Source: Candidatus Bathyarchaeota archaeon
GTDB taxonomy: Archaea; Thermoproteota; Bathyarchaeia; Bathyarchaeales; Bathyarchaeaceae
Direction of reading: 5' to 3'
Assembly: GCA_020356305.1 (NCBI GenBank)
Contig: CP070636.1
Location: forward strand, 106,253-130,115
Length of the DNA: 23,863 bases
In this document: positions 1 to 7,251 of the stretch, one piece after another
Numbering within the stretch: position 1 is the stretch's first letter
How the letters are laid out: every line of letters begins with the position of its first letter
Made by a program: the position numbers and the translations under genes
The notes under the pieces: model-generated
Database searches by the model: none
What the model was told of the DNA's origin: nothing
Seen by the model: only the letters and a program-made list of their open reading frames with translations

Positions 1-148
1 AAAGAACATTTTCTCCTTTTAAGACCAGGGGGACAGCCTTAACCTGAGGCAGAGTAGGCTCAGAAAACCCCAAGTTAGCTAAAGCCTTCTGCACTGGCGT
101 TTCAAGTAAATCATAGACGTTTGAACTTGGCAATTCCTCTTCTACCAT
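1..148 (-). CDS. DEAD/DEAH-box helicase, N-terminal fragment (Lhr-like)
   Basis: This is the first 49 codons of a gene that runs off the left edge on the minus strand. The visible N-terminus contains a Q-motif-like stretch: a conserved F, then S-E-P-T, then P-Q about three residues on, followed by A-V-P and L-K-G-E-N-V-L. This is the segment that precedes the Walker A loop in superfamily 2 helicases, and it resembles archaeal Lhr-type or related DEAD/DEAH helicases. The ATP-binding and helicase motifs lie outside the window, so the subfamily cannot be settled. The ATG at 148 has no clear ribosome binding site; an AT-rich element at about 163-171 (minus strand TTAAATAAA) may be its TATA box, which would suit a nearly leaderless message. 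It diverges from the HAD phosphatase gene. Confidence 0.72.
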   Translation of the reverse strand, partial: MVEEELPSSNVYDLLETPVQKALANLGFSEPTLPQVKAVPLVLKGENVL

Positions 149-319
149 TTCTTAAGCTAACCTTTATTTAAGAAAGGCTACTTTTGATTCTTCATAAATG
201 GCTCAGAGCGTGCGCTTCGGAGATCCCAAAAAAAATCGGAGGATGCACACAACCTACGTCACGCATAACTTTGTAAGAACATATTTTGAGGCGTATTGTA
301 GGACTTTATGGGATGACAA
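149..319. promoter_or_regulatory. Divergent intergenic region between helicase and HAD genes
   Basis: This 171-base spacer separates two divergent genes. A minus-strand TATA-like element (TTAAATAAA, about 163-171) faces the helicase. For the HAD gene the best candidate is an AT-rich stretch at about 277-286 (AACATATTTT), with GGATGA at 311-316 just before the start codon. An open frame at 198-440 crosses this spacer but looks non-coding. Confidence 0.4.
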
Positions 320-1018
320 ATGTTTGAGGCAGTCATTTTTGATTGGGACGGAACTCTGGCTAATACACAGAAGGTGGTTGTGGAGTCCTTCCAAAGCGTC
401 TTGCAAGAAGTCGGTTGCATTGTTCCCAACGAGTTTTTAAAAAGACGAATCGGAACTGGAACTAGAAAAATGATAGAAGATGCTTTGAACAAGTGCAACA
501 TCAGCTTTGACAAGAAAGTCTTGGAAGAGCTTTCTAGTAAGAAGATTAGGCTTCAAACGGAATTATCTTTATCTGTAACTCTTTTCGAAGGAGCCGCCAG
601 ACTACTGGACGATCTACATTCTAGAGTAAGAATTGCTTTAGCAACCATGAGCGCTAGACCAGTCATCGATAAACTACTTACAGAAAAGAAAATCAAAAGT
701 TATTTCACTGCAGTAGTTACAGCCAGCGACATCTCAAAGCCAAAACCAGATCCGGAAATTTTCCTACGAGCTGCAGAAAAACTTTGCGTCCTTCCACAAC
801 ATTGCGTAACCGTTGAAGACTCAATATTCGGAGTGAAAGCCTCCAAAAAAGCGAAAATGAAATGCATAGCTATCCCCTCAGGAGCCTACACCAAAGAAGA
901 ACTACAAAAGGAAAGACCGCACCTACTCGTCGATTCCCTCACTCATACAGATGAAATACTGAACTACATCAACCAAACCCAACCCTCTCAAAGAGCGGCT
1001 ACGAAGGCACCTACATAA
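320..1018 (+). CDS. HAD-superfamily phosphatase (beta-phosphoglucomutase-like)
   Basis: This 232-residue protein is a haloacid dehalogenase-fold hydrolase, expected to remove phosphate from a small phosphorylated metabolite in the cytoplasm. The signatures appear in order: motif I D-W-D-G-T at residues 8-12 with nucleophile Asp8 and acid/base Asp10; motif II around Thr109-Ser111; motif III Lys140 in K-P-K-P-D; and motif IV E-D at 166-167. A helical cap lies between residues 15 and 90, as in the phosphoglycolate phosphatase/beta-phosphoglucomutase subgroup. The substrate cannot be told from sequence. GGATGA at 311-316 is a possible ribosome binding site. The gene diverges from the helicase and precedes the replication block by 92 bases. 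Another frame stays open past its stop (see findings). Confidence 0.9.
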   Translation: MFEAVIFDWDGTLANTQKVVVESFQSVLQEVGCIVPNEFLKRRIGTGTRKMIEDALNKCNISFDKKVLEELSSKKIRLQTELSLSVTLFEGAARLLDDLHSRVRIALATMSARPVIDKLLTEKKIKSYFTAVVTASDISKPKPDPEIFLRAAEKLCVLPQHCVTVEDSIFGVKASKKAKMKCIAIPSGAYTKEELQKERPHLLVDSLTHTDEILNYINQTQPSQRAATKAPT

Positions 1019-1066
1019 AGGAGGACCGGGGACTCTACAGAATCAAACATCAACCAAAAGAAAAAC

Positions 1067-1102
1067 CATAAAATACCACACAGCAACTAACAGTAACGGA
1101 GG
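1067..1102 (+). promoter_or_regulatory. Candidate promoter and ribosome binding site of the PCNA-primase block
   Basis: An AT-rich CATAAAAT at 1067-1074 lies about 40 bases before the PCNA start and could be a TATA box. A strong ribosome binding site, GGAGG at 1098-1102, sits eight bases before the TTG at 1111 and decides that start. Confidence 0.45.
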
Positions 1103-1110
1103 CTTATCAC

Positions 1111-1866
1111 TTGTTCAAAGCCAAAATAGCCGAGGCAAAACTCTTGAAAGACATGATTACCGCCATCTCAACCCTTATAGACGAAGCAACTTTCGACATG
1201 AATCCAGACGGAATCAAACTCCGAGCAATGGATCCTTCACGCGTAGCCATGATTGACTTCGAATGGCCAAAAACCGTGTTCGACGAGTATACATGCAGCG
1301 AACCAACAAAAATGTGCATAAACATAAGCGAAATGCTGAAACTTCTCCGACGAACAGGAAAAGAAGAATCTGTGGAACTCTCACTAGATGAGAAAACAGG
1401 ACGACTACAGATGACTATCCAAGGAAGATACATGCGCTCCTTCAACATGCCCACCCTGGAAGCCGTAGAGGAAGAGGTTCCAACTCCAAAGGTCGCCTTC
1501 AACGTGGAAGCAAAGATCACAACAGACGGACTGTCCCAAGCAATCGAAGACGCCAACCTAGTGAGCGACCACGTCCGACTCGAAATAGACAAAGAAAAAA
1601 TGGTGATGCGCGCCACTGGAGACCTCATGGGAGCCACAATTGAGATGAAGAAAGGAAGCGACGCCCTTCTAGACTTAGAAGCGAAGGAACCGTCGAAAGC
1701 CACGTTCAGCCTCAGCTACCTCTCCGAAATCGTTAAAGCCGCAGCCGCAACCTCCGACGTAACCACCATCGAATTCTCCACTGATATGCCCATTCGTCTA
1801 GATTTCCAACAGCCAAAAGAAGGAAAGTTAACATTCTACCTAGCCCCCCGAATAGAGGTGGAGTAA
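1111..1866 (+). CDS. pcn: DNA polymerase sliding clamp (PCNA)
   Basis: This 251-residue protein is the ring-forming processivity clamp that tethers DNA polymerase, ligase, FEN1 and other replication enzymes to DNA. Length and sequence fit archaeal PCNA end to end. The R-A-M-D-P-S-R-V-A-M-I-D-F signature is at residues 38-50, an acidic interdomain connecting loop is near 119-127, and the C-terminus is L-A-P-R-I-E-V-E. The start is TTG at 1111, chosen because GGAGG lies eight bases upstream and the frame matches the family's usual N-terminus. Only one PCNA gene is seen here, so a homotrimer is possible, but other copies could exist elsewhere. The primase large subunit follows after about 40 bases, so clamp and primase are probably co-transcribed. 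Confidence 0.97.
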   Translation: MFKAKIAEAKLLKDMITAISTLIDEATFDMNPDGIKLRAMDPSRVAMIDFEWPKTVFDEYTCSEPTKMCINISEMLKLLRRTGKEESVELSLDEKTGRLQMTIQGRYMRSFNMPTLEAVEEEVPTPKVAFNVEAKITTDGLSQAIEDANLVSDHVRLEIDKEKMVMRATGDLMGATIEMKKGSDALLDLEAKEPSKATFSLSYLSEIVKAAAATSDVTTIEFSTDMPIRLDFQQPKEGKLTFYLAPRIEVE

Positions 1867-1908
1867 CACGAAAACTCGGAGGGGAAGCAGGTATTCACCA
1901 GAAGCGAC

Positions 1909-2928
1909 TTGGCCAAATACCCCTTCACAAACGAAGCAGCCGATTACGTAAAAGATCTAGACTTAAAAATCGAAGATATGAGCGAACGCATACTGGCCAG
2001 AGCAGTACAAAGAATAGAAGAAGCCCTCCTCAACGCTCTTGTAAGCACCCAATCACGGAATGACGAAATCGAAATCCCCTCCTTCCCAGTCGCAGTCATG
2101 ATGGTAGCTTCAACCACTGACACATTTATGAAAAGAAGATACGCCCTGGCCGAAGCTAAACGAATCTACAACCTACTCAACGAAGAAAACAATAGAAACA
2201 AAATCCTAAGAATCGCAAACGCCTTCAACTGGAAAACCAAACTAGTCACCAACAAACCTCCCTACGAATTCGCCTTATCCTGTACAGAATACCTAAAAAA
2301 CTCAACAAGACTTCAAGCCATAGAATGGAAACTCGTCAACCGAGTTGTAAACAACGGAGAAGTCTACCTGACAAAAGATGACACCGCCCGTCTTCTAGAA
2401 GAGGAAGTACGTGCGCACATCGAAAAAAAACTAGACGCGAAGGAAAAGTTCGAACTGCCGCAAAACGTTGCTGAGCGAATAGAACGACTGAAACAGGCGT
2501 TCTCAAAGCAGAAGAGGAAGATCCAATCTGAGGAGTTTCCCAAAGAGGTTGTTATTTCCGCTTTTCCACCTTGCATCAAACAGATGTACAACGAAACAGG
2601 TGCTGGACATCACCTCTCCCACATCGGCCGCTTCGCATTAACATCTTTCCTCATAAACACAGGCATGACCACAGAAAACGTCATCAATCTATACCGCTCC
2701 CTTTCCGACTTCAAGGAAAGGTTGACCCAATATCAGGTAGAGCACATAGCCGGTGCAAGAGGCTCAGGAACAAGATACACCCCACCTCGATGCAGCACCC
2801 TGCGCACCCACGGAGTCTGCACCAACATGGACGACACCTGCAAAAGCATACGCCATCCACTCGCATACTACCGCAGAAAACTGAGAACCATAAAGACAAA
2901 GACCCCAATAGAGCGAACACAAAAATGA
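1909..2928 (+). CDS. priL: DNA primase large subunit PriL
   Basis: This is the regulatory subunit of archaeal/eukaryotic-type primase, which with PriS makes RNA primers. As read from TTG at 1909 it has 339 residues. The N-terminal helical domain resembles crenarchaeal PriL (K-Y-P-F near the start, R-R-Y-A-L-A-E-A-K at about 76-84). The C-terminal domain has four cysteines placed as expected for the 4Fe-4S cluster: Cys222, Cys295, Cys304 and Cys311. The stop overlaps the PriS start as ATGA (2925-2928), implying translational coupling. The start is doubtful: the strong GGAGGGG at about 1878-1884 is 24 bases before the TTG but six bases before an in-frame GTA at 1891, which would add F-T-R-S-D before L-A-K-Y-P-F. 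Confidence 0.95.
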   Translation: MAKYPFTNEAADYVKDLDLKIEDMSERILARAVQRIEEALLNALVSTQSRNDEIEIPSFPVAVMMVASTTDTFMKRRYALAEAKRIYNLLNEENNRNKILRIANAFNWKTKLVTNKPPYEFALSCTEYLKNSTRLQAIEWKLVNRVVNNGEVYLTKDDTARLLEEEVRAHIEKKLDAKEKFELPQNVAERIERLKQAFSKQKRKIQSEEFPKEVVISAFPPCIKQMYNETGAGHHLSHIGRFALTSFLINTGMTTENVINLYRSLSDFKERLTQYQVEHIAGARGSGTRYTPPRCSTLRTHGVCTNMDDTCKSIRHPLAYYRRKLRTIKTKTPIERTQK

Positions 2929-4169
2929 CGAAAACAAAGACATTCGTTCGAAACACCTTCTCAGAATACTACCAGAAACACTCATCCAGCATTCAGCCCC
3001 CCACCCAGATAGAAAAACGCGAATTCGGATTCCTCGCACTCAAAGAAAATGTCATGATCCGACACAAAGGCTTCAAAAACGTAGGCGGCCTCACAAAATT
3101 CATAAGAACACTAATCCCATCAGACATCTACTACTCAAGCGCCTACTACGAAAAACCAGAGGAAAAAATGGAGGAGAAGAGTTGGCTAGGAGCCGATCTT
3201 ATCTTTGACATAGACGCAGATCACATTCCAACATCATGCGCAAAAATCCACGACACATGGGTCTGCACCAACTGTGGCACCGCCGGGAAAGGCATTTTGC
3301 CAGAAAAGTGTCCGGCGTGCGGAGAGCAAAGGTTCAATGAGAAAACATGGCCTTGCGAAGTTTGTTTGGAATCTGCCAAAGCTGAAACAATCAAACTAAT
3401 AGACATGTTAACGAGAGACCTCGGCTTCTCCCCCGAAGAGATGAAAGTATCCTTTTCTGGACATCGAGGATATCATCTTCACATAGAAAGCAGGGAGGTT
3501 CAAGCGCTCGATTCGATGGCACGCAAGGAGATAGTTGACTACATCTTGGGAATAGGATTGGAGACCAGTTTTCACGGATTGCGGGAGGAGAAGGGTGCGA
3601 TGAAATCAAGCGTATTGGTCGGACCCAGCCTAGACGATATAGGATGGAAGGGAAGAATCGCTCGGGGAACTTACGAGTTTCTCCACACCGCAACTCCAGA
3701 AGAACTGCAAAAGATAGGATTGAAAAAGAAGGTTGTCAAAACGCTGACTCTGCATAAGGAAACGATTGAGGAAAAGTGGAAAGAAAAGGGACCGTGGGGA
3801 GTCGTGAAGAATGTGGGCGTGGAAAACTGGAGAAGGATAGCTCAGCGGGGCGTGCTGATGCAATCAGCAAAAATCGACACGGTGGTCACAACGGACATTC
3901 ACCGTCTAATAAGGCTTGCCAACACGTTGCACGGAAAAACAGGCCTGAAGAAAATGGAGGTTCCTATTACTGAAATCGAAAAATTCGATCCTCTCAAGAG
4001 CGCGATAGCCGTTAGGGAGGGCACCGTGACGGTTCTAGTATCTGACGCCCCTGAATTTAGACTGGGAGATCAAACCTACGGTCCATATAAGAATCAGCAG
4101 GTTGAGTTGCCTACTGCGACGGCGCTACTACTCCTGTGTAAAGGAAGGGCGGAAGTGAAGGAAGAGTAA
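2925..4169 (+). CDS. priS: DNA primase catalytic subunit PriS with GINS-B-like C-terminal module
   Basis: This 414-residue protein is the catalytic subunit of archaeal primase. The metal-binding Asp pair is D95-x-D97 in F-D-I-D-A-D, S-G-H-R-G-Y-H-L-H-I is at 178-187, and the third acidic residue is probably Asp324 before the conserved L-H-G-K-T-G-L at 335-341. Between DxD and HxH lies a cysteine-rich insertion with CxxC pairs at 114/117, 129/132 and 144/147, more than a single zinc knuckle needs. Residues about 366-411 form a separate module resembling the GINS B domain (P-E-F, then T-Y-G-P-Y-K, then V-E-L-P). The ATG at 2925 overlaps the PriL stop; the open frame extends upstream to 2571, but that part lies within priL and looks non-coding. 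Confidence 0.95.
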   Translation: MTKTKTFVRNTFSEYYQKHSSSIQPPTQIEKREFGFLALKENVMIRHKGFKNVGGLTKFIRTLIPSDIYYSSAYYEKPEEKMEEKSWLGADLIFDIDADHIPTSCAKIHDTWVCTNCGTAGKGILPEKCPACGEQRFNEKTWPCEVCLESAKAETIKLIDMLTRDLGFSPEEMKVSFSGHRGYHLHIESREVQALDSMARKEIVDYILGIGLETSFHGLREEKGAMKSSVLVGPSLDDIGWKGRIARGTYEFLHTATPEELQKIGLKKKVVKTLTLHKETIEEKWKEKGPWGVVKNVGVENWRRIAQRGVLMQSAKIDTVVTTDIHRLIRLANTLHGKTGLKKMEVPITEIEKFDPLKSAIAVREGTVTVLVSDAPEFRLGDQTYGPYKNQQVELPTATALLLLCKGRAEVKEE

Positions 4170-4174
4170 GAGAG

Positions 4175-4726
4175 ATGTACGAGAAACTCTACGAAGCTTG
4201 GAAAAGGGAAAGGGGAAGCCTGGATATTCACGTGCTCCCCAGCGACTTTTACATCAAATTAGCTGAATATATGAAGAAAATGCGAGAAGAGAGTCGAATG
4301 CTGGACAAAAAAACGTTGAGGGCAAGGCTCATGGAACGCGAGTCCAAGAACGCGAAGAAACTCGTCAAAAAACTCTTTCGACTTCGCAACAAGAAATTCC
4401 TAGATCAAGCAAAATCAGGAAAATCAGTGCCCAAAAATCGTTTGACTCGGGAGGAGGAGCAATTGTATGAAGGAATCTCACCTTTTGCAGAATCATATCA
4501 AACGTTATTTAGAGATGTTTCTAGAGGGCGGTCTCCACGCGTAAAGCCCGAGAAAAAGAAAAAGATGGTGGTGGTTCGGTTTCTCCAAGAGGTCCCAGCC
4601 ATAGTTGGGGCCGACATGAAAACTTATGGGCCTTTCAAGGCAGAGGACATTGCAGCCCTGCCTGTTGAAAACGCCAAGGCTCTTATTAAGCAAGAGGCAG
4701 CCATAGAAGTGGAAACAAGATCATAA
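4175..4726 (+). CDS. GINS complex subunit (Gins51-like)
   Basis: This 183-residue protein looks like an archaeal GINS subunit, part of the CMG-like helicase scaffold that links MCM with primase and polymerase. Residues 1-115 form the helical A domain, rich in Lys/Arg/Glu; a basic K-P-E-K-K-K-K linker follows at 125-130; and the small beta-rich B domain occupies 131-179, with V-V-R-F-L, P-A-I-V-G, T-Y-G-P-F-K and A-A-L-P. The order A then B is that of the Gins51/Sld5-Psf1 type. It starts five bases after priS, as often seen in archaea. No Gins23 partner is visible here. Its B domain is similar to the PriS C-terminus next door. Confidence 0.88.
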   Translation: MYEKLYEAWKRERGSLDIHVLPSDFYIKLAEYMKKMREESRMLDKKTLRARLMERESKNAKKLVKKLFRLRNKKFLDQAKSGKSVPKNRLTREEEQLYEGISPFAESYQTLFRDVSRGRSPRVKPEKKKKMVVVRFLQEVPAIVGADMKTYGPFKAEDIAALPVENAKALIKQEAAIEVETRS

Positions 4727-4748
4727 AATCTTGCAGATGATCGAAAAA

Positions 4749-4756
4749 GTATATAA
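4749..4756 (+). promoter_or_regulatory. TATA box of the L44e operon
   Basis: GTATATAA at 4749-4756, preceded by an A-rich stretch, is a good archaeal TATA box. Transcription would start near 4780, just before the L44e start at 4787 or 4796. It lies in the 69-base gap after the GINS gene, the widest gap in this block, and marks the boundary between replication and translation genes. Confidence 0.65.
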
Positions 4757-4795
4757 TTGAGCGGGCAGTTCTATACCGAAACAGCAGTGAAAATA

Positions 4796-5071
4796 ATGAG
4801 AATGCCAAAGAAAATCGCCACGTACTGCCCGAAGTGTAAGTCACATCAGCCTCACACAGTTTCCCTTTACAAAGTGGGCAAGAGAAGAACTATGGCTAAG
4901 GGCGAGCGGCACCACAAACGAGAAAAGAGCGGGTATGGCGGACAAAAATTTGCGCTTCAACACAAATTCTCCAAAACCACGAAGAAGCAAACGATGAAGC
5001 TGAAGTGTAAAACCTGCGGCCATACGCAACAGAAGAAGGGGATGCGCCTCAAAAAATTGACGGTTGAATAG
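4796..5071 (+). CDS. rpl44e: 50S ribosomal protein L44e
   Basis: This 91-residue zinc-binding protein belongs to the large ribosomal subunit near the E site and is found in archaea and eukaryotes. Four cysteines form two CxxC pairs at 11/14 and 71/74, and the family's [13 protein letters not shown] and G-Y-G-G-Q segments lie between them. The ATG at 4796 gives M-R-M-P-K-K, close to the family N-terminus. An in-frame GTG at 4787 is an alternative. A TTG at 4757 touches the TATA box and is unlikely. S27e follows after ten bases. Confidence 0.95.
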   Translation: MRMPKKIATYCPKCKSHQPHTVSLYKVGKRRTMAKGERHHKREKSGYGGQKFALQHKFSKTTKKQTMKLKCKTCGHTQQKKGMRLKKLTVE

Positions 5072-5081
5072 AGGGAATAAA

Positions 5082-5279
5082 ATGAGTGGGTGGGAAAAAC
5101 TCATTCCTAGACCTAGAAGTAGGTTCCTCCGAGTGAAGTGCCCAGACTGTGGAAATGAGCAAGTCGTTTTCAGCCATGCGACAAACGTTGTCCACTGTAA
5201 CGTTTGTGGAGCGAAGCTTTCTGAACCTTCAGGAGGAAAAGCTTCAATAAAGGGAGAGGTTATCGCCTCACTGGACTAG
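5082..5279 (+). CDS. rps27e: 30S ribosomal protein S27e
   Basis: This 65-residue zinc-ribbon protein of the small ribosomal subunit has CxxC pairs at 20/23 and 39/42, as in archaeal and eukaryotic S27e. The G-G-K-A and G-E-V segments near the C-terminus also match. The ATG at 5082 is chosen over an in-frame TTG at 5064, which would overlap the L44e stop; GAGGG at 5071-5075 is a good ribosome binding site. L44e, S27e and aIF2-alpha in this order are a common archaeal cluster. Confidence 0.95.
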   Translation: MSGWEKLIPRPRSRFLRVKCPDCGNEQVVFSHATNVVHCNVCGAKLSEPSGGKASIKGEVIASLD

Positions 5280-5302
5280 AAGATCGAATGAGGAAGCAGG
5301 AG

Positions 5303-6094
5303 ATGGCGCTTAGAAAGCCAGAGTGGCCAGACGTAGGCGACCTCGTGATTGGCACAATTAAGAGCATCACGAGTTACGGTGCATACGTGACTTTGGACGA
5401 GTACGGTAAAGAGGGATTGTTGCATGTCTCCGAGGTTGCCTCGGGATGGGTTAGAAACATTCGCAGCTTTGTACGTGAAGGCCAAAAAGTAGTGCTGAAG
5501 GTCCTAAAGGTCGACGCTGAAAAGGGGCATGTAAATCTTTCGCTTAGGAGAGTTACAAAATGGGACAGAAGACAGAAAATCCTCTCTTGGAAGAGAGACA
5601 GAAAAGCGGAGAGTCTGCTGCGGAGCGCCTCCGACAAATCAAAGATTTCTCTTGAAGAGATTTACGAAAAAGCTGGCTCCAAGATTGAAGATTCCTTCGG
5701 AGGACTCTATGAAGGTCTAGAAAAGAGTGCGAGGGATGGAATTGATGTTTTGTTGGAGATAGGCGTTCCAAAGGATATTGCAGCCACAATCACAGAAGTT
5801 GCCAAGGAAAAAATCAAAATCTCCATGGTGAAGGTGAAAGGAACATTGGAGTTTCAGTGCACCAAGCCCAATGGGGTAGCTCTGGTGCGAGAAAGTCTCT
5901 TAAGCGCCCAAAAAATCGAAAAGCCCAGAGGAGCAAAAGTTCGAGTTTACGTCGTAGCACCACCCAAATATCGAATCGAAGTCTCGGCTGAAGGCTACAA
6001 AGAAGCGGAGAAAATCTTGGAGAAGGCTACGGAAACAGCTCTAAGCCACATGGAAAAAGTCGGAGGACAAGGCGTTTTCAAGAGGGAAAAATAG
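5303..6094 (+). CDS. eif2a: Translation initiation factor aIF2 subunit alpha
   Basis: This is the alpha subunit of archaeal IF2, which with beta and gamma delivers initiator Met-tRNA to the small ribosomal subunit. It has 263 residues from the ATG at 5303. An S1-type OB fold spans about residues 10-82 (G-T-I-K, S-Y-G-A-Y-V, E-G-L-L-H-V-S-E), followed by a helical middle domain and an alpha/beta C-terminal domain, as in the family. The start at 5303 gives the typical M-A-L-R-K-P-E N-terminus and has GAGG nine bases upstream; an in-frame ATG at 5288 would add five residues. The stop overlaps or abuts the Nop10 GTG start, which indicates coupling. Confidence 0.96.
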   Translation: MALRKPEWPDVGDLVIGTIKSITSYGAYVTLDEYGKEGLLHVSEVASGWVRNIRSFVREGQKVVLKVLKVDAEKGHVNLSLRRVTKWDRRQKILSWKRDRKAESLLRSASDKSKISLEEIYEKAGSKIEDSFGGLYEGLEKSARDGIDVLLEIGVPKDIAATITEVAKEKIKISMVKVKGTLEFQCTKPNGVALVRESLLSAQKIEKPRGAKVRVYVVAPPKYRIEVSAEGYKEAEKILEKATETALSHMEKVGGQGVFKREK

Positions 6095-6096
6095 TG

Positions 6097-6255
6097 GTGT
6101 GGCTGCTTAGAAAGTGCGAAAAATGTGAGGAGTACACGCTAGATCAGAATCAATGCCCATACTGCCGTGGAAAGGTGCGCATACCTCATCCACCAAAATT
6201 TTCCCCCGACGACAAATACGTTAAATACAGGTTGGCGATGAGGAGTTCAAGTTGA
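6097..6255 (+). CDS. nop10: H/ACA ribonucleoprotein protein Nop10
   Basis: This small gene encodes 52 residues. Nop10 supports Cbf5 in the H/ACA guide-RNA complex that makes pseudouridine in rRNA. The N-terminal zinc ribbon has cysteines 7, 10, 20 and 23. The family's signature follows: P-H-P-P-K-F-S-P-D-D-K-Y-V-K-Y-R at 30-45. The start is GTG, at 6097 or at 6094, where it overlaps the aIF2-alpha stop as TAGTG. The PAC2-family gene begins two bases after its stop. aIF2-alpha, Nop10 and a PAC2 protein together are a known archaeal arrangement. Confidence 0.93.
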   Translation: MWLLRKCEKCEEYTLDQNQCPYCRGKVRIPHPPKFSPDDKYVKYRLAMRSSS

Positions 6256-6256
6256 A

Positions 6257-7030
6257 ATGGAAAAGACGCTCATAAAAGAAAAAACGCAACTAAAATTGAA
6301 GGACCCTGTCTTATTAGAGGGGCTCCCGGGACTAGGGATGGTTGGAAGAATAGCTACGCGTTATTTGATAAAACAATTGAAAGCAAAAAAACTTGCGGAT
6401 TTGTACTCTCCTCATTTCCCATATTATGTTCTTGTCAATAAAAAGGGAAGCGTCAGGCTCCTACGCGCAGAGTTTCACTTCTGGAAAAACGACACTGGAG
6501 AACACGATTTCATACTTCTGACCGGAGATCACCAAGCACAAACCATCGAGGGCCAATACGAGGTAGTCAGTTGCATCCTTGACTTCGCCGAAAAATACGA
6601 AGTAAAGACAGCTATCACGATTGGAGGATACCGCAAAGAAGCGGAAAAAACTCCAAAGGTGGTAGCGGTTTCCACCAGCCCCAAACTTCTGGACAGAGCC
6701 TTCAAGGCGGAAGCAGTGGCCAGCCCCCCGGGAAACCCAATCGTCGGTACAGCTGGCCTGCTTCTGGGGCTAGCTAGATTCAGAAACATAGACGCACTTT
6801 GTCTCCTAGGGGAGACCTGTGGGTATCTGCGGGACCCGAAGGCGGCAGAAAGCGTTCTCCGTGTGCTACAAAAAATATTAAACATCAAAGTGGATTTGAC
6901 TGGACTGGAAGGAGACATCAGAAAATCAATTGAGATAGTAGCGAAAATGCGAGAGATCGAAGAACGAAGAGAAGCATACACACAGAAAATACGACAAATG
7001 GAAGAGGAACGTATTACCTACATCTCATGA
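6257..7030 (+). CDS. PAC2-family protein (proteasome-assembly-chaperone-like)
   Basis: This 257-residue protein belongs to the PAC2 family, which includes archaeal and eukaryotic proteasome assembly chaperones. Signatures are L-L-E-G-L-P-G-L-G-M-V-G at 19-30, G-N-P-I-V-G-T-A-G-L-L-L near the middle and G-E-T-C-G-Y near 185. The last 35 residues are charged and probably form a coiled coil. The C-terminus reads I-T-Y-I-S; it lacks the hydrophobic-Tyr-X ending used by some chaperones to dock on the 20S ring, so direct proteasome binding is uncertain. It follows nop10 by one base and shares a TCATGA stop overlap with the convergent zinc-ribbon gene. Confidence 0.88.
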   Translation: MEKTLIKEKTQLKLKDPVLLEGLPGLGMVGRIATRYLIKQLKAKKLADLYSPHFPYYVLVNKKGSVRLLRAEFHFWKNDTGEHDFILLTGDHQAQTIEGQYEVVSCILDFAEKYEVKTAITIGGYRKEAEKTPKVVAVSTSPKLLDRAFKAEAVASPPGNPIVGTAGLLLGLARFRNIDALCLLGETCGYLRDPKAAESVLRVLQKILNIKVDLTGLEGDIRKSIEIVAKMREIEERREAYTQKIRQMEEERITYIS

Positions 7031-7210
7031 CCTGCCCTTTCCAGACTTCTCAATTGATTTAACTTCAACCTCTTTCGGCGTGTAAGACAGCTTCCTCCCG
7101 CATTTTGGACATTTGCCGTCGTACTCTTGAATAATTTCGTCAGGAGGCCTCAAATCGACACCCTCATACAGGATTGCTCCACATTGTTCGCAAATTACAC
7201 GTTGAGGCAA
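7025..7210 (-). CDS. Small zinc-ribbon protein
   Basis: This 61-residue protein has two CxxC pairs (C-E-Q-C at about 7-10 and C-P-K-C at 34-37) about 23 residues apart, forming a zinc ribbon. The surrounding L-Y-E-G and R-P-P-D-E-I-I resemble small archaeal zinc-ribbon proteins of unknown function. I place the start at TTG 7210, because GAAGGA lies a few bases upstream and a TATA-like element (TTATTTATAG) about 40-50 bases upstream. The frame stays open further and includes another C-D-N-C, but no usual start codon lies between that and the topA coding region. The stop overlaps the PAC2 stop. Confidence 0.68.
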   Translation of the reverse strand: MPQRVICEQCGAILYEGVDLRPPDEIIQEYDGKCPKCGRKLSYTPKEVEVKSIEKSGKGRS

Positions 7211-7251
7211 GATCCCACATCCTTCGGGCGCAAAGATACAATTGTCGCAAA

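Noticed and set aside
198..440. 80-codon open frame overlapping the HAD gene start
   Set aside because: Composition is not protein-like, it overlaps the well-supported HAD gene in another frame, and the region fits a divergent promoter.
1107..1703. 198-codon minus-strand frame opposite PCNA
   Set aside because: Serine-rich shadow of the PCNA reading frame with no ribosome binding site or family features.
2571..2924. Upstream extension of the PriS frame
   Set aside because: It lies inside priL in another frame and is rich in His/Arg/Pro without homology to primase; the ATG at 2925 gives the usual PriS N-terminus.
6998..7030. Proteasome-docking HbYX ending on the PAC2 protein
   Set aside because: The tyrosine is third from the end, not next to last, so the motif is not met.
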